Position numbers and translations under genes: made by a program. This document shows, piece by piece, positions 19,161 through 28,816 of a stretch of 64,000 bases of DNA. Origin of the DNA: Bacteroidota bacterium. GTDB lineage: Bacteria; Bacteroidota; Ignavibacteria; Palsa-1295. The notes under the pieces were generated by a model that ran no database searches, was not told where the DNA came from, and saw nothing but the letters and a program-made list of their open reading frames with translations. Positions within the stretch are counted from its first letter, which is position 1. Each line of letters opens with the position of its first letter. The stretch covers positions 1-64,000 of the forward strand of contig JAJPIQ010000009.1 of the NCBI GenBank assembly GCA_021324685.1, written 5' to 3'.

Positions 19161-19892
19161 ATGAAATGGCTTGCGGTAGTCGCGCTGCTGGCAGCGAGTG
19201 GTAGGTCCTTTGCGCAGTCGCCGGATTCGATACAGCGCCATTTGGCAAAGGCGTCTTCAGAAAGTCATAATTCGATCCCTTTTCCGTTCTCGCTGCTGCT
19301 GCCGGAGGGCATTCGAATAGGATACGATCTCCGCGATTACATTGCGAGTCCTGCGTTCGGCGCGTTCGATTCCAGCATGCCCGCCGAAAGGGTGTTCGAC
19401 GAGATTTATTTCGAAGCGATGGCACGTGCCCATGGTGACATTGCAAGCGGGCTTCTGGCGGCTGCCTTCGGATCGTTCGAACATGAATCGATCCCATTCG
19501 ACTTTTTTGGATTGGAACTCGATTTGCCGCTCACCAGCGAGGATCACGCTCGGTTTCTCAAGCGGCAGTCCCATCTTCCAGCCCATCTCTATCGTATTCC
19601 TGAAGAGGACCGCGATAAGCTTCAGCATTTTTTTTCAAGTGCATGGCTGAAATCGATCGTTGGAATGGACTGGCTCGTAGAACTGGCGGGTCGGGCCGTA
19701 GAGGTAGGAGAAGATTTATTCCTCGTCGGAGGATTCCAGGATCCTCGCGATATTCATGCGAACGAGGATGGATTGCACTTTGCCATTCGTGCTTCCGGGA
19801 CTTCCGATTCCTGCACCGATTCCGATGCCCGTCCCTCGGTAAGTCTTACGCCGAATCCACCGGTTCCCATGGGAAATGGGAACCGGCATTAA
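19161..19892 (+). CDS. Hypothetical secreted protein
   Basis: Signal peptide MKWLAVVALLAASGRSFAQS; no recognised domain. Confidence 0.6.
   Translation: MKWLAVVALLAASGRSFAQSPDSIQRHLAKASSESHNSIPFPFSLLLPEGIRIGYDLRDYIASPAFGAFDSSMPAERVFDEIYFEAMARAHGDIASGLLAAAFGSFEHESIPFDFFGLELDLPLTSEDHARFLKRQSHLPAHLYRIPEEDRDKLQHFFSSAWLKSIVGMDWLVELAGRAVEVGEDLFLVGGFQDPRDIHANEDGLHFAIRASGTSDSCTDSDARPSVSLTPNPPVPMGNGNRH
19860..19886. other. Perfect 11-bp stem-loop at the 3' end of a coding sequence (candidate terminator)
   Basis: CCGGTTCCCAT-GGGAA-ATGGGAACCGG between convergent genes. Confidence 0.6.
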
Positions 19893-19895
19893 CAT

Positions 19896-22025
19896 TTAAT
19901 GCGGAATACGGTAATCGACGATCGTGGCATGCGCCTTCAGATTGGACATCCAGTCCATCATCATGCGCTGTTCTTTTTCCTGAGTGATCGTCTTGACGAT
20001 GTTTGGTTTTGCGGCTTCAAAATCTTTTTGCGTGGGAATCGTCCGTCCCATCAGTTTCGCAATGTAATAACCGTGTTCTCCTTTGAGCGGAGGGCTGATT
20101 GTCCCTGGCTGTGCGCTGTACGCCCAGTTATTGATCACATACTCCGCAGTCGGCAGTCCGTTAACGGATTCTGCGGGGCCCATTAGCACCGTAATAGGAG
20201 CGAGTGTGGCATCGCCTAAACTTGTCGCCGGAGCAGAAAGATCGCCATTGGGGCCAATCGCTGTCCGGACCTGTTGAGCACGAGAGGAAAGTCCTGCAAT
20301 CTGCTTGTTGAGTGCAAGTTGTTCTGCAATTTGGTTCTTTACGTCAGCCAGAGGCTTCGGGCCTTCAGGAGTGATATCGGAGAGTTGTGCAACGATGACG
20401 GCATTGACCCGTGAGAGTTTAAGCGCCGGCGAAATATCGCCCTTCGACGATTGGAAGACCCAATCGACGAATTCATAGCTGCTAAAGATCGGCTCTCCTT
20501 TTTTGGAGACCGGCGGCGCATCGGTGATGACGTGATATCCTCCTGCGGTTGCCGCTTGGTCGAATCCATTTTTCTGAGCATTCTCCCGGAAAATATTCGC
20601 CATTTGTTGCTCGAGTTGCAGCGTCTGATGGCTTGGTTTGACAGCCAGTTGAACGCCGGAAACCAGCCACGCTTTCTCCGCACGACCCATTACCTGTATA
20701 ATATCGTAACCCCGGGGGCTTTCCAGCGGCCCCAAAAGGTCCCCCTTCGAAGCGTGAACAATGGCGGATCGAAAGTCGAACGGGAAGATACCGGTATCGA
20801 CCCAGCCCATATCGCCACCTTTTGTGGCGGTCCGAGGGTCGGCTGACCGGGTGCGTGCGATTTCCGCAAAATTACCGCCGGACTTGAGCTGCTGGACGAT
20901 CTGATCGGCAATCGCGCGAAGACTGTCTTTTGTCTGCTGCGAAATGATCGCCTGGTGCGGAAAATCGAGTGTGATTCTCCGAATGTGATATTGGGCAGCT
21001 CCGGTATCGAATACGTGTACAATTCGGAGTGCCATGATACTCCCCGACACGTGCGCTACCGCAGCATCGCCGTCCTTCAACGACATGAGCGACGTATCGT
21101 CGCCTAATTCGCGCATGGTGACAACATGCTGTGGCTGGAAGGGAACATCGCTATAATCCTGGGCAAGTTCTTTTGCAACGGTATCGATCGTCGCGAGTGG
21201 AGCTTCTGATAAGCGGCCTTTGAGAGAATTTGCGGTTTCGAGTGCAAGCGCACTGTCTCGGCCATTCGCCAATAATGGGAACATGACGAACTTAAACTTT
21301 CGCTGTTCGTCCTGTTTGTAGAGCCAGGTATGGGCATCGTAATAAGCCTGGATATCTTTATCGGAGACCTGCGAAGCCATTTGCGGAGTGACCTGCGGCG
21401 CCGGTATTTTAATGATCTGGAGGATCGCTTTTGCGCTGTCGGTGAGAAAGCGAGTATACGCTTCGCTGTCGGTCACACGCACGGTCGAAACAATGGCTTG
21501 TTGCCATTTCAAGTGCAGAAGCTTCGTCCGGTAATCGGCCTCCAGGTTTCGGACAATGGAATCGTTCCTGGGGTCGCGGAGCGCTTTAATATAGGCATCC
21601 TGATGAAAATGTCCTACGGAATCGGTAAACTGCTGTCGGACGTCGGCCGGCGGATTGTTGAAAATCACATCGCGAATTTCCTGATCCGTGACGGTAATGC
21701 CCATTTTTTCTATGCTCTGGTCTTCCAGGGCCTGAGAAACAGCCTGGTCCCACGCTTCGCTATTGGCCTGGTCCTCGTCGGTTTCCGACAAGTTCGCTTT
21801 TTTGTTTTTCGACTTCATGTCGGCCGTGACCGCTTCCAGGATCTTATTGTATTCCTGCTGAGTGATTTTTTGACCGTTGACAAGTCCTAAGGTCTCGGCA
21901 TCGCCGGAGCGGTTAAAAATGGTCCCCTGACCGCCCCATTCGAAGATGATCATTAAAAGAAAGATGCCCGCAAGCACGGCGAAGACCACCGGCATCGAAT
22001 CGCGCATCTTGGTCATTACTGGCAT
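19896..22025 (-). CDS. ppiD: Peptidylprolyl isomerase with SurA N-terminal and parvulin domains (PpiD-like)
   Basis: N-terminal single TM, GLVNGQKITQQEYNKIL; parvulin core KSGGNFAEIARTRSADPRTATKGGDMGWVDTGIFPFDFRSAI. Confidence 0.87.
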   Translation of the reverse strand: MPVMTKMRDSMPVVFAVLAGIFLLMIIFEWGGQGTIFNRSGDAETLGLVNGQKITQQEYNKILEAVTADMKSKNKKANLSETDEDQANSEAWDQAVSQALEDQSIEKMGITVTDQEIRDVIFNNPPADVRQQFTDSVGHFHQDAYIKALRDPRNDSIVRNLEADYRTKLLHLKWQQAIVSTVRVTDSEAYTRFLTDSAKAILQIIKIPAPQVTPQMASQVSDKDIQAYYDAHTWLYKQDEQRKFKFVMFPLLANGRDSALALETANSLKGRLSEAPLATIDTVAKELAQDYSDVPFQPQHVVTMRELGDDTSLMSLKDGDAAVAHVSGSIMALRIVHVFDTGAAQYHIRRITLDFPHQAIISQQTKDSLRAIADQIVQQLKSGGNFAEIARTRSADPRTATKGGDMGWVDTGIFPFDFRSAIVHASKGDLLGPLESPRGYDIIQVMGRAEKAWLVSGVQLAVKPSHQTLQLEQQMANIFRENAQKNGFDQAATAGGYHVITDAPPVSKKGEPIFSSYEFVDWVFQSSKGDISPALKLSRVNAVIVAQLSDITPEGPKPLADVKNQIAEQLALNKQIAGLSSRAQQVRTAIGPNGDLSAPATSLGDATLAPITVLMGPAESVNGLPTAEYVINNWAYSAQPGTISPPLKGEHGYYIAKLMGRTIPTQKDFEAAKPNIVKTITQEKEQRMMMDWMSNLKAHATIVDYRIPH

Positions 22026-22204
22026 AGAGTCGAGTAGTTCTGCGTTTTGTGAGGTAAAATCCCAAGCGGGGGCGGCCCAAAGCTATGTTTTGCTTGCCGC
22101 CAAAGCGCCAAAGAACAGCGAAAATTGAAAGAAAAGTGCGGCGAAAGTCAAGATTGAACGAGAATTTCGGTTCGAATTATAGAGCGGTAGACCTCTATCA
22201 GTCG

Positions 22205-22849
22205 CTACACTTCTTCGGCGGCCATGGCATGCAACGCGTGTCCTGGCATTTCGCGGGAATAGAGCGGCTCCAGAATGTCGATCAGCGTCTCGCATTTTCT
22301 TTCGAAAGACGCCTTATCGCCATTATTTTCGATAATAAAATCGGCTTCTTCACGAGCAACACGGTCATAGTCCTGCTCTCGAAGGCGTGCCTCGGCATCA
22401 GCTTCAGTAATTCGGTCGCTCGCGGTAGCGCGTGCAATGGCTGCTTCGTTATCCGTTTCGACAAGAATGATGTAGTCGAAGCATTCCCGAAATTCGGTCT
22501 GAAGAATGAGCGCCGATTCGACCGCAATGGCCGCTGCTTCTTCCCGGTCGAAGCGTTTCAAGATTTCGCGAGTAACAGCGGGATGGACGACGTGCTCGAC
22601 TTCGCGTAGCAGTTCCCGATCGGCGAATATCTTCGAAGCGATGAACGGACGGTCGAGCGATCCGTTTGAATAGGCCTCCGGCCCGAGCATTCGAATTAAT
22701 TCGGAACGAATATTCGCATCTCGCTCCATAAGGTCGCGAGCGAGGTCGTCGGAACGGACGCCAGGAATGCCTCGCGCTTCCATGTGCTCGAGCAGCGTCG
22801 ATTTGCCACTCCCGAGTTTCCCGGTGACTCCGATCCGAATCGCTCTCAT
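22205..22849 (-). CDS. coaE: Dephospho-CoA kinase
   Basis: IGVTGKLGSGKSTLLEHMEARGIPGVRSDDLARDLME; HPAVTREIL. Confidence 0.9.
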   Translation of the reverse strand: MRAIRIGVTGKLGSGKSTLLEHMEARGIPGVRSDDLARDLMERDANIRSELIRMLGPEAYSNGSLDRPFIASKIFADRELLREVEHVVHPAVTREILKRFDREEAAAIAVESALILQTEFRECFDYIILVETDNEAAIARATASDRITEADAEARLREQDYDRVAREEADFIIENNGDKASFERKCETLIDILEPLYSREMPGHALHAMAAEEV

Positions 22850-22852
22850 ATG

Positions 22853-25800
22853 CTATTTTATCAGCACCAGCGTTCCCGAAAGCGTTCCGGAACCATCCAG
22901 ACCCACGAATCGCACCTGATAATAATAGCTCCCCGCGGGGAGTTGTCCAAGCTTGAATGCATAGGGAAGAGTGGCATTCTCGGAAAGTGCCACGCGCTCG
23001 GTGGAAACGGTTTCGCCAAGCGCATTCAATAGCGCGATCTCCGCGATGCCCGATTCTGCCGCGGTAAGGCCCAAAGTACTTTGGTAACCGCTTTCCTGAG
23101 TGACCGGATTTGGACGCAACCGTTCGCCTGCTATGATCGGACGGCTGCCCAATTTTCGCATGAGCGTGCTGTCCCCGCACTCGATGGAGAACGTAGTGTT
23201 CGTACCCAATGCTGAGCTTGCGAGCACGCAATCCCCGAATGTTCTATCGCCACCATTGAGTGCAATGGAATCGACCCAGATGCGTCCGGCAACAGAATCC
23301 GAGACGACCGCGCGCATCGGGAGTGTGACTACCGCTTTGGTTGGATCGAGCGGAATGCCATTGGGATTTTTCAAGTCAAAGGAATAATGTGCCGTCGTGC
23401 CCACTCTGTTCGGGCCGCTCTGGACGATCTGCATGCCTGGTGCGGCGATCAGGGAACCGCTGCTCACATCGAAATTATCGTCGCGGTATTCGAAGATGCC
23501 ACGGACATCGTTCAGCCCGGTTCCCGAAAATACGATATCGGGTTTGAGTTGTACGGTGAACGTTTGTCCTTCGGCGAACGGCGTTTGAGAAACAGTGACG
23601 ATGAAATGGACCGTGTCTGGCGGCGGAGCGAACGCCGTAACGTTCACGTTCGCAAGATTATTATTTTGTACGTTCGTCTGCATGGCCAGCGTCGCACTTA
23701 AATTCCCGCGCGAAGTATCGTCATAATAGATCGGAATTCGCGCCGTTTCTCCAGGTGTGATGAGCACCGTGTCGGGCCCGGGCGTGAGGGTAAACCCAGT
23801 GCCGGTGAGAGTGAGGAAAACGGTGTCCGTCCCGCAGCCGGTATTCGCGATCGTAACCACCGTGTCAGGAACGGGCTCAGTGCAGACCCGGACGGTCTTG
23901 AGATCGAAACTCGTGGGCGAGGTCATGCTAAGCGATGATGCACCACTTGCTTGTGTGACCGCTAGCGAGACAGGGGAAATGGACTCGTGAGTGGTGCCAT
24001 CCGCGAGCGCATACTGAATATGGAAATTTCCATTGTAGGTGTTGGAAATAAGCGCGGTGATAGCAAGGGTGATATGCAGCGTGTCGCCAGGACCGAGCAG
24101 TGCCGGTAACCCACCATCGCTTGTTACGGCGAAGGTCGACAAGGAGGCATCGAGCGTGAGGGCGGTCACACGAAGGGTATCGCAGCCGGTATTATAGATG
24201 GCGAACGTGACGGATTTTGCCTTATCGCATTCCGATAATGTTCCAAATGCGAACGTGTTTGCCGTGAGCGTAGGAGAAGTCGTGAAATTTGAAGTTCCCG
24301 AAATGCCGGTGCCGGAGAACTGAAGGTCCGTTGTCGTATCGGTCTTGCCACTGTTAATGAGATATTCGAAATGCACGGATTTGGATTCGGGAAGTTTTCC
24401 CGACGGGATATACCGAACGCGAAGACTCTCGGTTTTACCGGCTTCGATCCATTCCGGCAGCTTGGCGGAATCGAGCAGGATGAACGGCGCAGGAACAATC
24501 AGTGTGAAGAGATCGGCCGAGTCGCAGGAGGTGTTTCGGAACACGATCGTCGTGTCTTTGGGGCCACAGATGGAAACATTCCCGAAATTAAGGGAGGTCG
24601 GGTACGACAGCGTTCCCGAAGGGGCGCCGGTCCCACTCAGTGTCACGACATTCGAGCTGTCGAACGAAAAGTAATGATAGTGCAGGCGGAGGCTTGTGCT
24701 TTGCGTTCCCAAACTTTGGGGAATGAAACGGACGAGGATCCGACGCGTGCTGTCCGCTGGAATCGATAGCGGCAGATTCAGGGCTTTGCCATTCGTATCG
24801 AGGTATTCAAAATGTGTGTTTGCGAGGTCGATCTGGTGAAGCGTAATCGTGTCGCACCCGGTATTGGCGAGCGTGAGAAGGTCCTCTGCGGAATCGCACG
24901 TGGCGAGCGAATCGAACGAAAGCGCCGGGACAGCCGTGAGCGCCGGATGGCTTGGGTCGGGCTTCGCATAGGTCCGCATAGGAACTCCGAAGGCGGTGTC
25001 GTGCCCCTCATAGTGCATCGTCACATGGAGCGAATCGTAAAGCGCGGCCAGGGTCGTGGGCAGCGCATGCAGATGAAGGCGAAGCGTATCGCCGGCTGGA
25101 ACGCGAATAGGAAGGGCGAGCGCTTTGCCGGAAGTGTCACTTAAGTTCCAAGTGCCCTTGATGAGGGTCGCTTTTGTTATCGACATTGTATCGCAGCCGG
25201 CATTGATAATCGTGATCGCAGTATCGACAGCCGTGCACAACGGCAGCGTATCGGTCTTGATCACAAGCGGACTGGCTGCAAAATTCGCAGGAAAAGAAAT
25301 CCCGTGCAGTTTTACATGAAGCAGGACTGTATCGTATGCCAATTGCGGCGAGCTGACACAGGGAGCGAAATAGGAGGCATAATAAATGACGCGAATGGTT
25401 ACAGAATCTGTCGCGGTAGAATCCATCATTGCGCCGGGATGCCACGCGATCCGAAACGCGACCGAGTCTCCTTTTAGAATAATAGAATAGCGGTCTGGAA
25501 TACTGTCGAGCCAGACTGCGTGCGTCCTGGCCGGGCGTCGGTTCGTATCGAGAATGGAAATATCCTCGATCACGAGGGTATTCGTATTGAAATTACGTAG
25601 ATAATAAAATTCGTGTGTTGTATCGCATATGAATGCAGAATCCGGACGCGGAAGAGTCGAATCGACGAAGACCAGGCCGGGAGCATCGAGCGTTTTATAG
25701 AGTCCGCCAGAATCGTCGGCAGCATAGATAACGTTGCCGCATCCCGTAACTGCAAAGCGTGTATCGGTACCTAAGTCGCCGTAAGGATCCGGCTTACCTT

Positions 25801-26836
25801 GGACCGGGCCTCCGATATCGGTCCATGTGCTTCCACCGTCGCTCGATTCCATGAGTCCCGGGGGTGCAATATTGATCCCACCGGAATTCTGGATATATAG
25901 CAGGTCTCCGACTCCTTCAATATCTCCAGTCGTGCGAATGGGAAGTGTAACAAGCTGTGTCCAGAAATGACCGTAGGTCGTGGTACGATAGACCTTCGAG
26001 GGCTGGGATTTGCCTGCAATAGTAACATCTTCCGGAGCAACGACAAACGTGCCACTGCTTTGTGGCACATAATAAATTCCCCATGCTTCGTGCTGGAAGC
26101 CTCCGGTCGAATTGACCCACGTTCGGCCTCCGTCGGTCGTCGTTAGGAAAGTGTTCGAACCTGTCTTCCCAAATTCTGTGGCGACGCCATTTAAGTAATG
26201 AAATGCAAGTCCATTAATGCCTCCGCCACCCGTAAAGGTCTGTGGGGGTTGTTTCCATGACCCGCCGGTTCTCGTCGTGTCGAACCACACTGCGCCGCCA
26301 TAGTTTTGTGTCACAACGAGCGTACTGTCCGTTTCCCATACGGAGGCTAAACCGTTCGAAGCGCCATTAAAACCGAAATTAATTCCCATCCAGGTTTTGC
26401 CGCTATCGACCGTGTGCCATAGAATATCGTCTCCGACATTGAAATTTCCTCGGAGCGTCATCCACCCGGTATCTGGGGTAAGAAACCAAATATCGCTTAC
26501 GACTGGTGTCGAGAGATTGCTGAGCGCTCCGATGAGCCTCGAAGGTGTCCAGGTCAAGCCACCATCGGTCGTACGTTGAACGATTCCAGAAGTCCCGTTC
26601 CCACCGGGATTGGGTGGATAGCCGTTTGGAGTGCCGTTCCAATGAAAGCCGATCAGACCGATTTTAGGATTTTGGAACCAGATATCGGAGACGGACCCTT
26701 GATTCGCGAACGAAAATTGTTGAATCCGACCCCACAGGACTTGTGCATGCAGAGGAGCCGTCATAAGGACGGCGACGAGAGCGGATGGAATTGCAAAGCG
26801 AAGAACTCGAATGGACGGAAAAGGTCGTGCGAACAT
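22853..26836 (-). CDS. Giant secreted protein: BNR/Ycf48-like N-terminus, tandem Ig-like (ASPM/choice-of-anchor-D-like) repeats, T9SS-type C-terminus
   Basis: N-term TTDGGLTWT/SGKTWMG; repeated C-x(13-16)-NTGCDT units; C-term LRPNPVTQ...LPAGSYYYQVRFVGLDG. Confidence 0.8.
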   Translation of the reverse strand: MFARPFPSIRVLRFAIPSALVAVLMTAPLHAQVLWGRIQQFSFANQGSVSDIWFQNPKIGLIGFHWNGTPNGYPPNPGGNGTSGIVQRTTDGGLTWTPSRLIGALSNLSTPVVSDIWFLTPDTGWMTLRGNFNVGDDILWHTVDSGKTWMGINFGFNGASNGLASVWETDSTLVVTQNYGGAVWFDTTRTGGSWKQPPQTFTGGGGINGLAFHYLNGVATEFGKTGSNTFLTTTDGGRTWVNSTGGFQHEAWGIYYVPQSSGTFVVAPEDVTIAGKSQPSKVYRTTTYGHFWTQLVTLPIRTTGDIEGVGDLLYIQNSGGINIAPPGLMESSDGGSTWTDIGGPVQGKPDPYGDLGTDTRFAVTGCGNVIYAADDSGGLYKTLDAPGLVFVDSTLPRPDSAFICDTTHEFYYLRNFNTNTLVIEDISILDTNRRPARTHAVWLDSIPDRYSIILKGDSVAFRIAWHPGAMMDSTATDSVTIRVIYYASYFAPCVSSPQLAYDTVLLHVKLHGISFPANFAASPLVIKTDTLPLCTAVDTAITIINAGCDTMSITKATLIKGTWNLSDTSGKALALPIRVPAGDTLRLHLHALPTTLAALYDSLHVTMHYEGHDTAFGVPMRTYAKPDPSHPALTAVPALSFDSLATCDSAEDLLTLANTGCDTITLHQIDLANTHFEYLDTNGKALNLPLSIPADSTRRILVRFIPQSLGTQSTSLRLHYHYFSFDSSNVVTLSGTGAPSGTLSYPTSLNFGNVSICGPKDTTIVFRNTSCDSADLFTLIVPAPFILLDSAKLPEWIEAGKTESLRVRYIPSGKLPESKSVHFEYLINSGKTDTTTDLQFSGTGISGTSNFTTSPTLTANTFAFGTLSECDKAKSVTFAIYNTGCDTLRVTALTLDASLSTFAVTSDGGLPALLGPGDTLHITLAITALISNTYNGNFHIQYALADGTTHESISPVSLAVTQASGASSLSMTSPTSFDLKTVRVCTEPVPDTVVTIANTGCGTDTVFLTLTGTGFTLTPGPDTVLITPGETARIPIYYDDTSRGNLSATLAMQTNVQNNNLANVNVTAFAPPPDTVHFIVTVSQTPFAEGQTFTVQLKPDIVFSGTGLNDVRGIFEYRDDNFDVSSGSLIAAPGMQIVQSGPNRVGTTAHYSFDLKNPNGIPLDPTKAVVTLPMRAVVSDSVAGRIWVDSIALNGGDRTFGDCVLASSALGTNTTFSIECGDSTLMRKLGSRPIIAGERLRPNPVTQESGYQSTLGLTAAESGIAEIALLNALGETVSTERVALSENATLPYAFKLGQLPAGSYYYQVRFVGLDGSGTLSGTLVLIK

Positions 26837-27012
26837 AGTGAAAAAAAAAGACACGGACCGTTTTCGGCCCTATCGCCAACGGTCCAATTAAAAGCGACAC
26901 GCAACATTGCTGGAAAGTTGCATTTTATGAAAAAATTCTAAGGATTGGACTCCAATCGATTAAAAAAGCAGGCGTAACATAGTGCGCATATCTGTCCTCA
27001 AAAAAAATTTAT

Positions 27013-27020
27013 TATATTTG
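27013..27020 (+). promoter_or_regulatory. Bacteroidota-type -7 element (TANNTTTG)
   Basis: TATATTTG; no clear -33 TTG found at the expected distance. Confidence 0.35.
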
Positions 27021-27177
27021 CAATGAATGCGGGTGACCCGGCCGTGGGCTGCCCGCTCGATCGCCCGATCGTGCTGGTCCCGCCAGCGTTGTGATTCCTA
27101 CGCTTTGTATTTGTTTGTCCATTGGCACTTTGACCCTGCCGGCGCCCATTTCTTTTTGCAATTTGTCGTTCTTTCGC

Positions 27178-27453
27178 ATGACACGCTTTGTATTAGAACA
27201 ACGGAAGTCGCATCATGCCCACGCTTCTCCGGGAGAGGCCGAGTGGGTCGTCCTTGAACTGCCTTCTCGCAAAGAAGCAGGTGTGCTTCGAAAGAAAGGA
27301 GAGATGTTCTCTGCTTCGAGTATCGACTTTCGCCATGAGACCGAGTCCTTCGATCCGATCCTTGTGCTACGTATGGCCTTTCGCGGGGAGCAATTTTTTA
27401 TCGAAGGCGCAAACGGGGATTTGCAAAAAATTTCAGCAGCCGATCTGAAATAA
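27178..27453 (+). CDS. Small hypothetical protein
   Basis: MTRFVLEQRKSHHAHASPGEAEWVVLELPSRKEAGVLRKKGEMF...; followed by a terminator. Confidence 0.5.
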   Translation: MTRFVLEQRKSHHAHASPGEAEWVVLELPSRKEAGVLRKKGEMFSASSIDFRHETESFDPILVLRMAFRGEQFFIEGANGDLQKISAADLK

Positions 27454-27479
27454 AGGCTTTTTTAGCGTGCAATTTTTTT

Positions 27480-27504
27480 GCCCTGCACGAGGGCGGATTT
27501 TTTC
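27480..27504 (+). terminator. Rho-independent terminator
   Basis: GCCCT-GCACG-AGGGC followed by GGATTTTTTC. Confidence 0.65.
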
Positions 27505-27543
27505 ATCCTCAGAAACGAGTTCTAATGAGAAATCAGAACGCGT

Positions 27544-28485
27544 ATGAAGCGATTGGCCTCCATTGTCTCTTTTGGATTTATTCTTCTCCTTTCGTCTCGT
27601 TCCGTGCTTGCGCAGGAACTCGATGCTCAAGTCGATCTGAATTTAAGCGCCTTGAGCGAACCGGACCGCATCGCATTTCAGACCTTCAAGCACGACGTCG
27701 AAGGCTATCTCAATAACTATAACTGGACTACCGATTTTACCGGCGAGCGGATCCGATGCTCGTTCCAGTTCAACATTGTGACTGCGAACGGCGGAGACTA
27801 CACGGCCCAGCTTTTTGTCAACAGTACACGGCCGCTCTATAAAAGCGAGCAGATGACGACCATGGCGCGCTTTTTCGATGCGACGGTCGAGTTCCCATAC
27901 TATCGGGGAGAGGAACTACAGCATGGGAATAATTTCCGCCCGCTCGAAAGTCTGCTCGATTTTTACGTTTATATCATTCTGGGCCTCGATTACGATTCCT
28001 ATAAGCTCGAAGCTGGAACGATCTATTTTCAACAGGCCCAGACGATCGCGGTCATCGCGAACTCAGCGCAAGGGACCGGGTGGCAGCAGGATGTAACGAG
28101 CATCGGCACCTACTCCCGCGTCGGCTATATCAACGATGCGCTCGATGCCAACCTTCGCTTTTTTCGGGACCTGATCTTCGATTATCATTACAACGGGCTG
28201 GACCTGCTCTCGACCAAACCAGACGATGCCAAGCTTGCCGTCGGCACCGTGATCGATTCGATGGTAACATTAAAACACGAGTCGAGCGCGGCCTCACGCA
28301 GTGTATTTCTTCGAGCGTTTTTCGAAGCCAAATATCCGGAACTGACCGACCTAGCCCGCCTCTTTCCCGATAACCTCACGATCTATTTTCAGAAACTTGG
28401 CTACCTCGATCCAACGCATCAAAATTATTATCAGGACGCGCTCACAAAAATGCAGTCCGCGAGCGGAAGCAACGGCGGAGGATAA
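27544..28485 (+). CDS. porD: Type IX secretion system protein PorD (DUF4835)
   Basis: Signal peptide; NLSALSEPDRIAFQTFKHDVEGYLNNYNWT...ERIRCSFQFNI; FRPLESLLDFYVYIILGLDYDSY. Confidence 0.88.
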   Translation: MKRLASIVSFGFILLLSSRSVLAQELDAQVDLNLSALSEPDRIAFQTFKHDVEGYLNNYNWTTDFTGERIRCSFQFNIVTANGGDYTAQLFVNSTRPLYKSEQMTTMARFFDATVEFPYYRGEELQHGNNFRPLESLLDFYVYIILGLDYDSYKLEAGTIYFQQAQTIAVIANSAQGTGWQQDVTSIGTYSRVGYINDALDANLRFFRDLIFDYHYNGLDLLSTKPDDAKLAVGTVIDSMVTLKHESSAASRSVFLRAFFEAKYPELTDLARLFPDNLTIYFQKLGYLDPTHQNYYQDALTKMQSASGSNGGG

Positions 28486-28816
28486 TCCGGCGAAAGCTCC
28501 GGAGACATTCGCCCTCTCGACGATCCGCTCAGACGTTCTTTCTCATTGCCCTGCTTTTCGATTCGCGACCCATGTAACCTTGGCGGCGGCTCTCCGTCCG
28601 GCGAGACGTCGATCGGTCGGTCGCCAGGCCATGGCGGTTATCTTTGGTTGCTGCCCCCACGGTCCTTCGCACGCCGCCTCTTTTTGTATCGCCGTGCTTT
28701 GTTTCCTGTGCGCTATCTGCAGTGGCTGAGTTCCATTCGTTCTTTTCTTTTGCCGTTCTTTTCATAAATGTTCAAAATGGTTGTTTATTTGCAGGAGTCC
28801 ATGAAACGATTTGCAA

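Noticed and set aside
27025-27120. Segment considered as SRP RNA / 4.5S or tRNA
   Set aside because: No GGAAGCAG-type SRP loop and no tRNA cloverleaf or T-loop GTTCRANNC could be identified.
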